Source: an uncultured Porphyromonas sp. (GTDB lineage: Bacteria; Bacteroidota; Bacteroidia; Bacteroidales; Porphyromonadaceae). From it: a stretch of 21,794 bases of DNA. Within the stretch, counting starts at the first letter, position 1. Each line of letters opens with the position of its first letter. The notes under the pieces were generated by a model. It was not told where the DNA came from and ran no database searches. It saw only the letters and a list, made by a program, of their open reading frames with translations. Position numbers and translations under genes: made by a program. The stretch covers positions 1 to 21,794 of the forward strand of contig NZ_CAMYEZ010000018.1 in assembly GCF_947254915.1 (NCBI RefSeq). Reading direction: 5' to 3'. Positions 9,225-16,239 of this stretch are shown piece after piece.

Positions 9225-9357
9225 ACGTGTAGCCCTTTGTAGGGACGCACGATCTGTGCGTCCGTCCCCGTTAAAGGATACAATGTTCTGTTTTTACGAT
9301 GACGGGCTACACGTCTTGCTGTACTACAACGGACGCACAGATCGTGCGTTCCTACAA
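9225..9357. repeat. Interlocked inverted-repeat element, copy 1
   Basis: The element has the order A-B-A'-B'. A (9225-9235, ACGTGTAGCCC) is perfectly complementary to A' (9304-9314). B (9237-9265) is complementary to B' (9329-9357) over 29 bases with a single G.T pair. B also folds on itself: GGACGCAC-GATCT-GTGCGTCC. The spacer after B carries CCCCGTTAAAGG. It lies in the 222-base convergent gap between the regulator (plus) and the AlkD-like gene (minus), so both transcripts would end in or near it and it could act as a two-way terminator. Nothing else is recognised in this gap. A related element lies at 20498-20580. Confidence 0.75.
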
Positions 9358-9395
9358 CAGTTACTCGTCTCGCTTTTACGGAAACAGACTCGTGG

Positions 9396-10109
9396 CTAAG
9401 CGTTACTGCGGAGGGAGTCGCGGAGCTTCTGCTGGTACATGCGTAGCACGGTTTCGTCGGTGATCTCCGTGTGGATGACTTCCGTGAGGGAGGGCTCACC
9501 TGTGAGCGTCATCTCGGCAAGGAGCCAAGCTATCGCCATCTGGACGTAGTACGCATCGTCGTGTTGCAATGGGACGACATGGTCTAGTGCTGCTCTAGGG
9601 GTGGCTAAGCCGTGACGTATGAGGTCCAGCCAAGCAACGATGGTGAGCCGACGTGCGTAGGGATTGGCATCGTAAGCATGCTCAGCTATCAAGCGGAGGA
9701 CTATCTGGCGCTCTGTCTCTCCCCTACTCGCCCAGTCGGCCAAGACTTCCCTGTAGTAGTCAGGCACCGCCCAGCCATCGCAGAGGGGATAGAGGAGCGG
9801 TAGCCCCTCATTAGGAGTAGCTAAGCGAACGATGACGCCTCCGAAGATGATTTTGTACTCATACCATGCGAGGGCTCTCTCGTGAAGTAGCTCGATGGCT
9901 TCGTCCAAGGTAAGTAAGCGACTGAACTGCTTTACGGCTTGTCGGAGCCACTTCATACGAATGCCGAGGACGCTCTCGGGTCGTGAGGAGACTTTGGTGC
10001 GTAGTGCCATAAAGTCGGCATAGGCTGGCTCCCGACGTTGCTCCAGCTGTGCGAGCAGTGCGGAGGCTTCTTCAAGAGGTGCGGGTGTCATACGGAGGGC
10101 GTGTAGCAA
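9396..10109 (-). CDS. AlkD-like DNA alkylation repair protein (HEAT-like repeats)
   Basis: A 237-residue all-helical protein of the DNA_alkylation family (AlkC/AlkD), which excises alkylated bases from DNA. The residues used by Bacillus cereus AlkD have likely equivalents here: WAVPD gives W113 and D117 with the WxxxD spacing, NPYARRLTIVAW gives an arginine at 153/154, and YYVQMAIAWLLAEM gives W195. The assignment of these residues is by motif only. The start at 10109 gives MLHALRMTPAP; an ATG six codons later (10091) is equally plausible. It stands apart from the cbiK-like gene upstream, separated by strong hairpins. Confidence 0.87.
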   Translation of the reverse strand: MLHALRMTPAPLEEASALLAQLEQRREPAYADFMALRTKVSSRPESVLGIRMKWLRQAVKQFSRLLTLDEAIELLHERALAWYEYKIIFGGVIVRLATPNEGLPLLYPLCDGWAVPDYYREVLADWASRGETERQIVLRLIAEHAYDANPYARRLTIVAWLDLIRHGLATPRAALDHVVPLQHDDAYYVQMAIAWLLAEMTLTGEPSLTEVIHTEITDETVLRMYQQKLRDSLRSNA

Positions 10110-10126
10110 GTTTCTCTAAATAGCAC

Positions 10127-10160
10127 AGTCCCCCACATACACGCGTGTATATGGGGGACT
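10127..10160. terminator. Strong hairpin after the cbiK-like gene
   Basis: A 34-base near-perfect palindrome: two 17-base arms, AGTCCCCCACATACACG and CGTGTATATGGGGGACT, with one mismatch and the centre ACGCGT. It lies 65 bases beyond the cbiK stop and 18 bases before the AlkD-like start. There is no T-run on the minus strand, so it is not a textbook intrinsic terminator, but it probably ends or protects the cbiK transcript. Two smaller hairpins lie between it and cbiK: TGTGGAG-AGC-CTCCACA (10185-10201) and TCAC-TTA-GTGA (10203-10213). Confidence 0.6.
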
Positions 10161-10224
10161 GATTACATGATGCCACCGTGAGCGTGTGGAGAGCCTCCAC
10201 AGTCACTTAGTGATGTGCTTGAGA

Positions 10225-11253
10225 CTACTTCTCGTTCTCTTCGGGAGTGTAGAGAGGGTCGCCAGCGAGCGCCTTCTCCATGTGGCTTATCCAGACGTTG
10301 ACGATAGCGGGATAGTCAGCTAGGCCGTTCATCGTGCAGTCATCAAGGGTGCACTTATAGCCAGCCTTGTTCATCTCATCGCGCCAGCTTCCCTCCTCAG
10401 GATTCTTAGGATCGACACCACCCTTGAGGTCGTTGTTGGCGTGATCACCAGCGATAGACATAAGCGGGTGTAGGAGCATCGTGCCTTCGGTCTTGCCAGC
10501 CTTCTTAGCGCGAGCGATCAAGTCGCCTACCAGGTTACCCTCCATATCGACAGTAGCAACAAAGTAGTTGGGGCTGAGCTTCTGTAGCTCCTCCTCAATC
10601 TTGTGGTAGCGTGCGTTACCGCGGCCGTAGTTCATGTTCTCAGGATTACCGTGTCCCATGAAGCTAACGAGCTTGTTCTCAGCAACAGCCTTGCCATAGA
10701 TCTTGTGTAGCTCAGCGGCAACGGTCTTGCAGTCATCATCGCCCTCTAGTAGTGGACCAGCAAGGTAAACGGTCGTCTTGGCGAACTCAGGGTGCTCACC
10801 ATCGTTGCGGAAGTCCTTGATGCAGTTCTGGATACGTAGGAACTCCTCACCAGGTACGATGTGTAGTGACTGTACTGCGATGTCCTTGTATCCAGCAACT
10901 CCAAGAGCCTCTAGATAGAACTTGGGTGCGTAGTAGTTCCACCCCTTCTGAGCACAACGTGTCATGCAGATCTCAGAGGTAAAAGCGAAGTAGAGGTCTC
11001 TGTCAGGGAACTTCTTCTTAAAGGCCTCCTGTACCTTCTTAAAGGTCTGCTGAGGCTTATCCCAGGTACTGCCGAAAGAGACGAGGAGTAGAGCCTTGTC
11101 TGTGGTCTTCTTTGCCTTCACCTCCTTGGTAACAGCCTGTAGCTTCATGTCGTGATTTGAGAGAGCTAGGTTGTCGTCCTCTGTACAACCTACGCAAGTC
11201 AGGAGGGTTAGTCCTAGAGCGCAGAGTGATAAGATTGTTAATAGCTTCTTCAT
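10225..11253 (-). CDS. cbiK: CbiK-family chelatase with lipoprotein signal peptide (IhtB/FetB-like)
   Basis: A 342-residue member of the CbiK family (sirohydrochlorin cobaltochelatase). Likely active-site residues are kept: H131 in SLHIVPGEEF and H271 in IAGDHANND, matching Salmonella CbiK His145 and His207, plus E94 in FTSEICM. Unlike cytosolic CbiK it begins with a lipoprotein-type signal (MKKLLTILSLCALGLTLLTC, then VGCTEDD): a hydrophobic core, then Cys23, followed at once by an acidic TEDD. In Bacteroidetes such acidic residues right after the lipid cysteine act as a surface-export signal. The first ~50 residues are absent from cytosolic CbiK. It follows the TonB receptor by 92 bases with no clear promoter, so they are probably cotranscribed. 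The pair resembles P. gingivalis IhtA/IhtB, where the CbiK-like lipoprotein binds haem. Function may be haem iron release, not corrin synthesis. Confidence 0.9.
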   Translation of the reverse strand: MKKLLTILSLCALGLTLLTCVGCTEDDNLALSNHDMKLQAVTKEVKAKKTTDKALLLVSFGSTWDKPQQTFKKVQEAFKKKFPDRDLYFAFTSEICMTRCAQKGWNYYAPKFYLEALGVAGYKDIAVQSLHIVPGEEFLRIQNCIKDFRNDGEHPEFAKTTVYLAGPLLEGDDDCKTVAAELHKIYGKAVAENKLVSFMGHGNPENMNYGRGNARYHKIEEELQKLSPNYFVATVDMEGNLVGDLIARAKKAGKTEGTMLLHPLMSIAGDHANNDLKGGVDPKNPEEGSWRDEMNKAGYKCTLDDCTMNGLADYPAIVNVWISHMEKALAGDPLYTPEENEK

Positions 11254-11345
11254 TGTTGATAGGGTTATAAGTGATTTTATATTTGTGTGTGTGTTGGCTT
11301 GATAAAGTGTAGTGTACGTTACGGTGTGGGGAACGATAGGTTTTT

Positions 11346-13490
11346 CTAATCCTCCTCATCCTCCTGAGAGCGCGAGCGACGGGAGGATCGCTTGGTCGGT
11401 GTGATCTGCTTGGCTCGTCCGAAGTGAACGCTCATGGTCATATAGAGCGTGCGCCCTGGCGTAGAGGTACCGTAGTGCAGACCGTGAGGTGTGGTCTCGT
11501 AGTAGTTGAGCAGGTTGTCCACGCCAATGTTGAGGTCGAGAGACCAATTCTCATTGGGTATGATCGTCTGCTGCGTGTTGAGGCGCCATAGGTGATAGGG
11601 CTTGCCGTTGCCATCATCCTGATAGTAGCGGGTACTCTGCATACGTCCGTATAGTCCTACGGCCAGCTTGTAGCGCTGGTGGAGGAAGGCTTCGCTCCAC
11701 GACAGCCCCACGGTGGCACGGTGGTGTGCCATACCATCAATTGTAACTTGGCGCATCACATCCTTATCATCATCGTGTAGGAGCGCCTCTGTGTCGAGGT
11801 AACTATAACTGGTGGTTAGCGTCCACTGCTTATAGATGCGCCACTTGGCGGTGACATCTGCGCCATAAGTCTTGGCGCTGTCCATATTCTTGTACTGACG
11901 CACGCGAGCTGGTCTGTAGGATGCGATGAGATCACCAGGGGCTTCTCGACTCGGGATCGTCACAAGGGTGATCATATTGTCGAGGAAGTTGGCATAGCCC
12001 GTAGCACTCACGTTGACTAGCGGGTTGTGGTACTCAACGCTAGCTGAGACATAGCGACTAGTCTGCGCCTTGAGGTTGGGATTGCCTAGATGGAGTATGA
12101 CCATCGCCATCTGACGGACGTATCGATAGTGGAGCTCTTTGATCGTAGGGGTCTTAAAACCTTCGGAGTAGGTAGCACGCAGATTGACTGGGCCTAGCTT
12201 GTAGAGGAGGGAAACCTTAGGTGTAAACTTTGCCCCAAAGGCTGGATGATAGGTTAGCCTAGCTCCTGCGGTCAGGTTGAAATTCCTCGTAGGTGTCCAC
12301 TCGTCCTGTAGATAGAGTCCCGCCTGAAAGTCATTAACCCGATTCTCGTCCAGTCGGCGTGGTGCTATGAGCCAGTTGTGATGCAGGTCTATGCCAGCGC
12401 TAAGTCGCTGATCGAAGGGAAGTGCGAAGACCCCCTTGAACTCTGTCGTGATGCGCTGCTGATTGCTCTGCAGACCTACATCTCCAGGGAAGTAGGGGAA
12501 GTTCAGCTCCTTGCCATCTGGCAGGAACTCCTTAGCCCAGGTCTCACCCGTGTAGACGTAGTAATAGGCGTGCCTGTAGTACTGCATCCGAGCTGTCAGG
12601 ACAGCTCCCTGTGGGGTCTGCCAACGCATACCAGTACCTACAGAGGTGTTGTGATAGCGGAAGTCGTAGGTCTTGAAGTCGGGCACACCCGTCGGGCGAT
12701 GAATATCCTTGCGATAGTAATTGCCCTCGACATAGGCCGAGAGTGGCTTGCCCTGTCGCCAGTAGAGGTGCTGCCCTATCTGCCAGTCTAGGTAGGGATT
12801 GGAGGTATTATTGACCGAGTTGGTTACAGGCTTTTCGTATCGGTTGGGGTTCTCGCAGGTTGTGTTTTGCCAACCGTCAGAGTGCTTTAGATTAAAGTCT
12901 GTCAGCGTCGTCCAGTCGCCCACCTTATACTGAAAAGCGTTGGACTGATTGATCACTCCATAAGAGGCGACACGCGTGCTATTGTCTATAGATAGGTTGT
13001 CGCGACTCTTCTTGGTGATGATGTTGATGACACCCGCTATAGCGTCGCTACCGTAGAGTGCGGAGGAAGCTCCTTTCACCACCTCAATACGCTCGATGCG
13101 TGTCGGGTCAACCATATCCAGATTCGTCTGCCCTCCGAGGTCGCTCATCAACCTCTTACCATCCACGAGGATAAGGATATAGCGATCTCCCAGCCCGCCC
13201 ATCTGCATGGCGGTACCCATATCGCTATGGCTGAAGTCTATCGACGGAATCAGCCCCGAGAGTATCTCTGTAAGGGTTGCCGACCCGTAGCTCTGTAGCG
13301 TCTTAGCATTGATGATCTCCGTCTGTACGGGAGCGTTCTTGAGGAGGTAGTTTGTTCCCGTGCCCGTCACGACCACTTCGTCGAGATTGACGACCGAGAG
13401 CGAGTCAGTCGGTGTCTCGCTCTGCGCTATAAGCGTAGTGGGGAGTAGCAGGGCTAATAGCTGAACAACGAGAGCTAAATATTTATTCAT
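11346..13490 (-). CDS. TonB-dependent outer membrane receptor
   Basis: A 714-residue receptor that would import a scarce nutrient across the outer membrane using TonB energy. It has a signal peptide (1-22), a TonB-box-like region (LDEVVVTGTG, 36-45), a plug domain (about 50-165: ILVDGKRL, RIERIEVVKGASSALYGSDA, GVINIITKK) and a beta-barrel ending LYMTMSVHF (682-690). FKTP (445-448) and NPNL (470-473), with His454 and His467 between them, recall the FRAP/NPNL region of haem receptors, but NPNL is common across receptors, so this is weak. A 24-residue charged tail (691-714, basic then EDEED) follows the final strand, where most receptors stop. It is followed by the CbiK-like lipoprotein and sits next to the cobalamin operon; haem, another metalloporphyrin or a corrinoid are all possible substrates. 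Confidence 0.93.
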   Translation of the reverse strand: MNKYLALVVQLLALLLPTTLIAQSETPTDSLSVVNLDEVVVTGTGTNYLLKNAPVQTEIINAKTLQSYGSATLTEILSGLIPSIDFSHSDMGTAMQMGGLGDRYILILVDGKRLMSDLGGQTNLDMVDPTRIERIEVVKGASSALYGSDAIAGVINIITKKSRDNLSIDNSTRVASYGVINQSNAFQYKVGDWTTLTDFNLKHSDGWQNTTCENPNRYEKPVTNSVNNTSNPYLDWQIGQHLYWRQGKPLSAYVEGNYYRKDIHRPTGVPDFKTYDFRYHNTSVGTGMRWQTPQGAVLTARMQYYRHAYYYVYTGETWAKEFLPDGKELNFPYFPGDVGLQSNQQRITTEFKGVFALPFDQRLSAGIDLHHNWLIAPRRLDENRVNDFQAGLYLQDEWTPTRNFNLTAGARLTYHPAFGAKFTPKVSLLYKLGPVNLRATYSEGFKTPTIKELHYRYVRQMAMVILHLGNPNLKAQTSRYVSASVEYHNPLVNVSATGYANFLDNMITLVTIPSREAPGDLIASYRPARVRQYKNMDSAKTYGADVTAKWRIYKQWTLTTSYSYLDTEALLHDDDKDVMRQVTIDGMAHHRATVGLSWSEAFLHQRYKLAVGLYGRMQSTRYYQDDGNGKPYHLWRLNTQQTIIPNENWSLDLNIGVDNLLNYYETTPHGLHYGTSTPGRTLYMTMSVHFGRAKQITPTKRSSRRSRSQEDEED

Positions 13491-13571
13491 AAGACAGCCA
13501 AGGGAACTAATCTAAATAAGCAACTCAACTTCAACGCTAATAGGTTAGGTTAGAGAAGCTTTTATTCGTTG

Positions 13572-13602
13572 CAAAGGTAGTAAAAAAAGCATTACGTAGC
13601 AA
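13572..13602 (-). promoter_or_regulatory. Promoter for the TonB receptor / cbiK unit
   Basis: On the minus strand TTG (13600-13602) is followed after 20 bases, including a run of seven T, by TACCTTTG (13572-13579). This is the best match in the window to the Bacteroidetes -33/-7 promoter. Transcription would start near 13565, giving a leader of about 75 bases. I see no cobalamin riboswitch signature in the leader. Confidence 0.7.
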
Positions 13603-13680
13603 CCTACAGATCTTGTCCTAGATTCCGCAAATATCACGAGTTATGCGACTCAACAGAGGGGTATTTGTGAGAGTTTGCGG

Positions 13681-13696
13681 AGTCGCGAGAGCGACT
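13681..13696. terminator. Small stem-loop at the end of the cob operon
   Basis: AGTCGC-GAGA-GCGACT has a perfect six-base stem and four-base loop; it overlaps the last base of the cobI stop codon. No T-run follows on the minus strand. It may mark the end of the cob transcript. Nearby, CCGCAAA (13625-13631) and TTTGCGG (13674-13680) form a further inverted pair. Confidence 0.4.
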
Positions 13697-14406
13697 TATT
13701 TGGAGATGCTTCGGCTAGGACGTATGATGATGAGCGAGAAATAAGGGATAGGCTGACGGGAGAGGAATGTGTCACGGTCACTGGTGAGAAGCTCTAGATC
13801 GGGATTGCCTAGATGCTCGGCATAGATGAAGTCGTAGTTGTCCTCGGCTATGACCTCACGAACGATGTCGGCACAGCGTGAGAGCTTCATCACTACCACA
13901 GTAATTTCCATCGAAAGTGCCTCACGGAGCTGAGAGCTACTGGCAACCTTGCTCCGTACGAGAAGCGACTCGTCTTGGCGCACCAGTCCCTCACCAAAGG
14001 CTGCCGCTGTGGCTATATAATAAGGTATCCCTGGTACGATCTCTATCTTGGCACCCGCCCGACGAAGCAGGTCTGCGAGATACTGCACCGTGGCGTAGGT
14101 GCCAGCATCGCCGATAGTGACGACGCTACAGGCGATTCCCCTACCCTGCTGCTCCATCAGTCGGGTGGCAAGCTGCTCGTAGTAGCTGATCGCCTCTGTG
14201 CGGTCGCTACTCATCGGGATCTCTAGGATCTGACATCGCTGAGCGAGGGCGGAGCCTTCGGGTAGTGCAGCGATGATGCGGTGAGCGGCTTCGCCTAAGC
14301 AATAGATCTCGTCAGCCTTCTGAAGCTTGCCATAGGCACGTATAGAGATATCCTCAGGCGTAGCAGCGCCGAGGGAGACGATTGCTATCGGCTGTGGCGC
14401 TTTCAT
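13696..14406 (-). CDS. cobI: CobI/CbiL, (cobalt-)precorrin-2 C20-methyltransferase
   Basis: A 236-residue class III SAM-dependent methyltransferase, putting the C20 methyl on the corrin precursor. Support: GDAGTYATVQYLADLLRRAG (99-118), VPGIPYYIATAAAFGEGLVR (124-143) and VVMKLSRCADIV, which match the CobI/CbiL pattern better than CobJ or CobM. An oddity is the N-terminal motif: the usual GVGPGDPELLT reads SLGAATPEDIS, so the glycine-rich loop is degenerate. The start overlaps the stop of the CbiG-CobM gene (ATGA). It is the last gene of the operon. Confidence 0.87.
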   Translation of the reverse strand: MKAPQPIAIVSLGAATPEDISIRAYGKLQKADEIYCLGEAAHRIIAALPEGSALAQRCQILEIPMSSDRTEAISYYEQLATRLMEQQGRGIACSVVTIGDAGTYATVQYLADLLRRAGAKIEIVPGIPYYIATAAAFGEGLVRQDESLLVRSKVASSSQLREALSMEITVVVMKLSRCADIVREVIAEDNYDFIYAEHLGNPDLELLTSDRDTFLSRQPIPYFSLIIIRPSRSISK

Positions 14407-16238
14407 CGGCGGAAGAGGTGCTTGAAGTTGTCATTGTAGAGCTTGGAGAGCCCAGCGCGATTGTCAATGGCGTCACCGATGACCATCAATGTGGTGAGCG
14501 TGAGGTGATGCTCGCGAACTATCTGCGCCAGCTCGGAGAGTTGACCTCGATAGATCCGTTGCTCGGGCCAGGTGAGCTTGTAGCAGACCGCTACGGGCGT
14601 CGTGGGCGGATAGTGAACGAGTAGCTCCCGCTGCACCTCCTCGGCAAGGGTGGCACTGAGGTAGATGCACATCGTGCTTTGCGAGGCAGCGAGCTTGTGC
14701 AGTTGCTCTCGCTCGGGCATAGGCGTACGACCGCCACCTCGGGTTAGGATAATGGTCTGCACACGCTCAGGGATGGTAAACTGAGACCTGAGCTCTGCAG
14801 CGGCTGCTAGGAAAGAGGAGATACCAGGCGTGATATGATAACTCATACCAGCCTCGTCAAAGAGTGCCATCTGCTCTTGTATCGCGCCAAAGATGGCGGG
14901 GTCTCCCGTATGTAGTCGCACGATGAACGCGTGCTTGTCGTAAAACTCCTTCATCAAGGCAAACTGCTCCTCGAGATTCATATCGGCGGAGCTTTTCACA
15001 GTGGCACCCTCCTTAGCATAGTAGGTTAGCTCAATGGGAACTAAGCTGCCAGCATACAGGATCAGGTCAGCTCGCTCGAGGAAGTGCTTACCACGCACGG
15101 AGATTAGCTCAGGATCGCCAGGACCCGCCCCAACAATCTCTATATGCCCGTGGGGCAACCCTTCGGGAGCTACCGCAAGGCTATAGGTGAAATCGCTCTG
15201 CGGGGTGAGACAACCCTTTTGCTTCTCTATAATAAGGAGTCCCCCTTGACTGGCTGCGAGTGCCGAGGCTTCGCTGACGCTCGTTGAACCAGTGGCTGTG
15301 GCGACACGTTCCGAGGGATTGGGCACCTCAATGGTGGCTAGCTCGTCACTACTGTAGAAGTGGCAAGGCTTGCCTAAGTGCTGGGACAGCTCGTCGAGGA
15401 TCGGTTCGCCACGCTTGAGCTCGATGCTATTGATCGTGGCGATAGCACTGGGGGCAAAGCCTTTGACACGAATGTCTGAGAGGATATGCTCCACGACACC
15501 CTCGGGATTTGCCTGATGGCGACAGCCCACACCGAGGTGCAGGAGTGGCGGACGAAAGTATAGACAAGGGATGGTCAAGCCCTCCAATAGGCGAAAGCTC
15601 ACTGCGATAAGCAGGTCGTAGCGACTTTGGTCTATCTCCTCGTAGTGGTAGTAGATGTCTACATGCTCTGGGTGGGTGCGCTCTAGATAGGCGGTACCCT
15701 CGGAGCGCATCTCGAGGAGCAGAGCAACGGGGCGCTTGTTGACAAAGGTGGTGATGGCGGCGTTCATACTACAGCCTGCGGTCTCACTTCTCCACCCGCT
15801 CTCTGCGCCCAAGGTGTCTAACGCCCACAGTCCCTGACGGTCGCTCTGGGTTGTGATGACCGGCTCGGCACCTAGTATGTGTGCGATGCGCTCGGTCCAC
15901 TCGTTGGCTCCGCCGATGTGTCCCGAAGCGACGGAGATGACGTACCGCCCTGTGGTATCTACGCAGAGGACCGCTGGGTCGTGATGCTTATCTCTGAGCA
16001 GTGGAGCAATGGTGCGAACGCAGATGCCCATGGCGGAGACGAAGAGTAAGACATCGCTCTCGTCAAAAAGCATTTTAGCCCCCTCGGCTAGGCTAGGAAG
16101 TAGGGTGAATGATTCGCTTAGCTTCTCCCGATGTGTCGTATAGAGCTTTACGTCGGGCAGTTCGCTCGCTATCTTGAGTGCGATTGCTTGACCATCGGGA
16201 GAGATGGCGAGGATCGCTATGCGTGTTTGTGAATTCAT
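14403..16238 (-). CDS. CbiG-CobM/CbiF fusion: cobalt-precorrin-5A hydrolase / precorrin-4 C11-methyltransferase
   Basis: A 611-residue fusion. Residues 1 to about 345 are CbiG, which opens the delta-lactone and expels the two-carbon fragment in the anaerobic pathway: DVLLFVSAMGICVRTIAPLL (62-81), SGHIGGANEW (105-114), HLGVGCR (234-240) and GSTSVSEASAL (317-327). Residues about 364-611 are CobM/CbiF, with the SAM-binding motif VGAGPGDPEL (369-378), RLHTGDPAIFGAIQEQ (441-456) and HITPGISSFLAAAAEL. CbiG is diagnostic for the oxygen-independent, early-cobalt route; the aerobic route uses CobG. The two activities are consecutive, so a fusion makes metabolic sense. It starts one base after the cbiET stop and overlaps cobI by four bases. 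Confidence 0.93.
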   Translation of the reverse strand: MNSQTRIAILAISPDGQAIALKIASELPDVKLYTTHREKLSESFTLLPSLAEGAKMLFDESDVLLFVSAMGICVRTIAPLLRDKHHDPAVLCVDTTGRYVISVASGHIGGANEWTERIAHILGAEPVITTQSDRQGLWALDTLGAESGWRSETAGCSMNAAITTFVNKRPVALLLEMRSEGTAYLERTHPEHVDIYYHYEEIDQSRYDLLIAVSFRLLEGLTIPCLYFRPPLLHLGVGCRHQANPEGVVEHILSDIRVKGFAPSAIATINSIELKRGEPILDELSQHLGKPCHFYSSDELATIEVPNPSERVATATGSTSVSEASALAASQGGLLIIEKQKGCLTPQSDFTYSLAVAPEGLPHGHIEIVGAGPGDPELISVRGKHFLERADLILYAGSLVPIELTYYAKEGATVKSSADMNLEEQFALMKEFYDKHAFIVRLHTGDPAIFGAIQEQMALFDEAGMSYHITPGISSFLAAAAELRSQFTIPERVQTIILTRGGGRTPMPEREQLHKLAASQSTMCIYLSATLAEEVQRELLVHYPPTTPVAVCYKLTWPEQRIYRGQLSELAQIVREHHLTLTTLMVIGDAIDNRAGLSKLYNDNFKHLFRR

Positions 16239-16239
16239 A

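Noticed and set aside
9225..9357. A stable H-type pseudoknot formed by A/A' and B/B' together
   Set aside because: The linker between A and B is one base (two in the other copy), too short to span the long B helix, so alternative pairing is more likely than both helices at once.
11057..11359. A 100-codon minus-strand frame spanning the receptor-cbiK gap
   Set aside because: It overlaps the cbiK signal region in another frame, has low-complexity Arg-rich sequence and no recognisable domain.
13491..13695. Cobalamin riboswitch before the TonB receptor
   Set aside because: I looked for the B12-box (GCCACTG-type) and the surrounding conserved stems on the minus strand and did not find them; the same holds for the leader of the PepSY-cob operon. 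A covariance-model search would be decisive.
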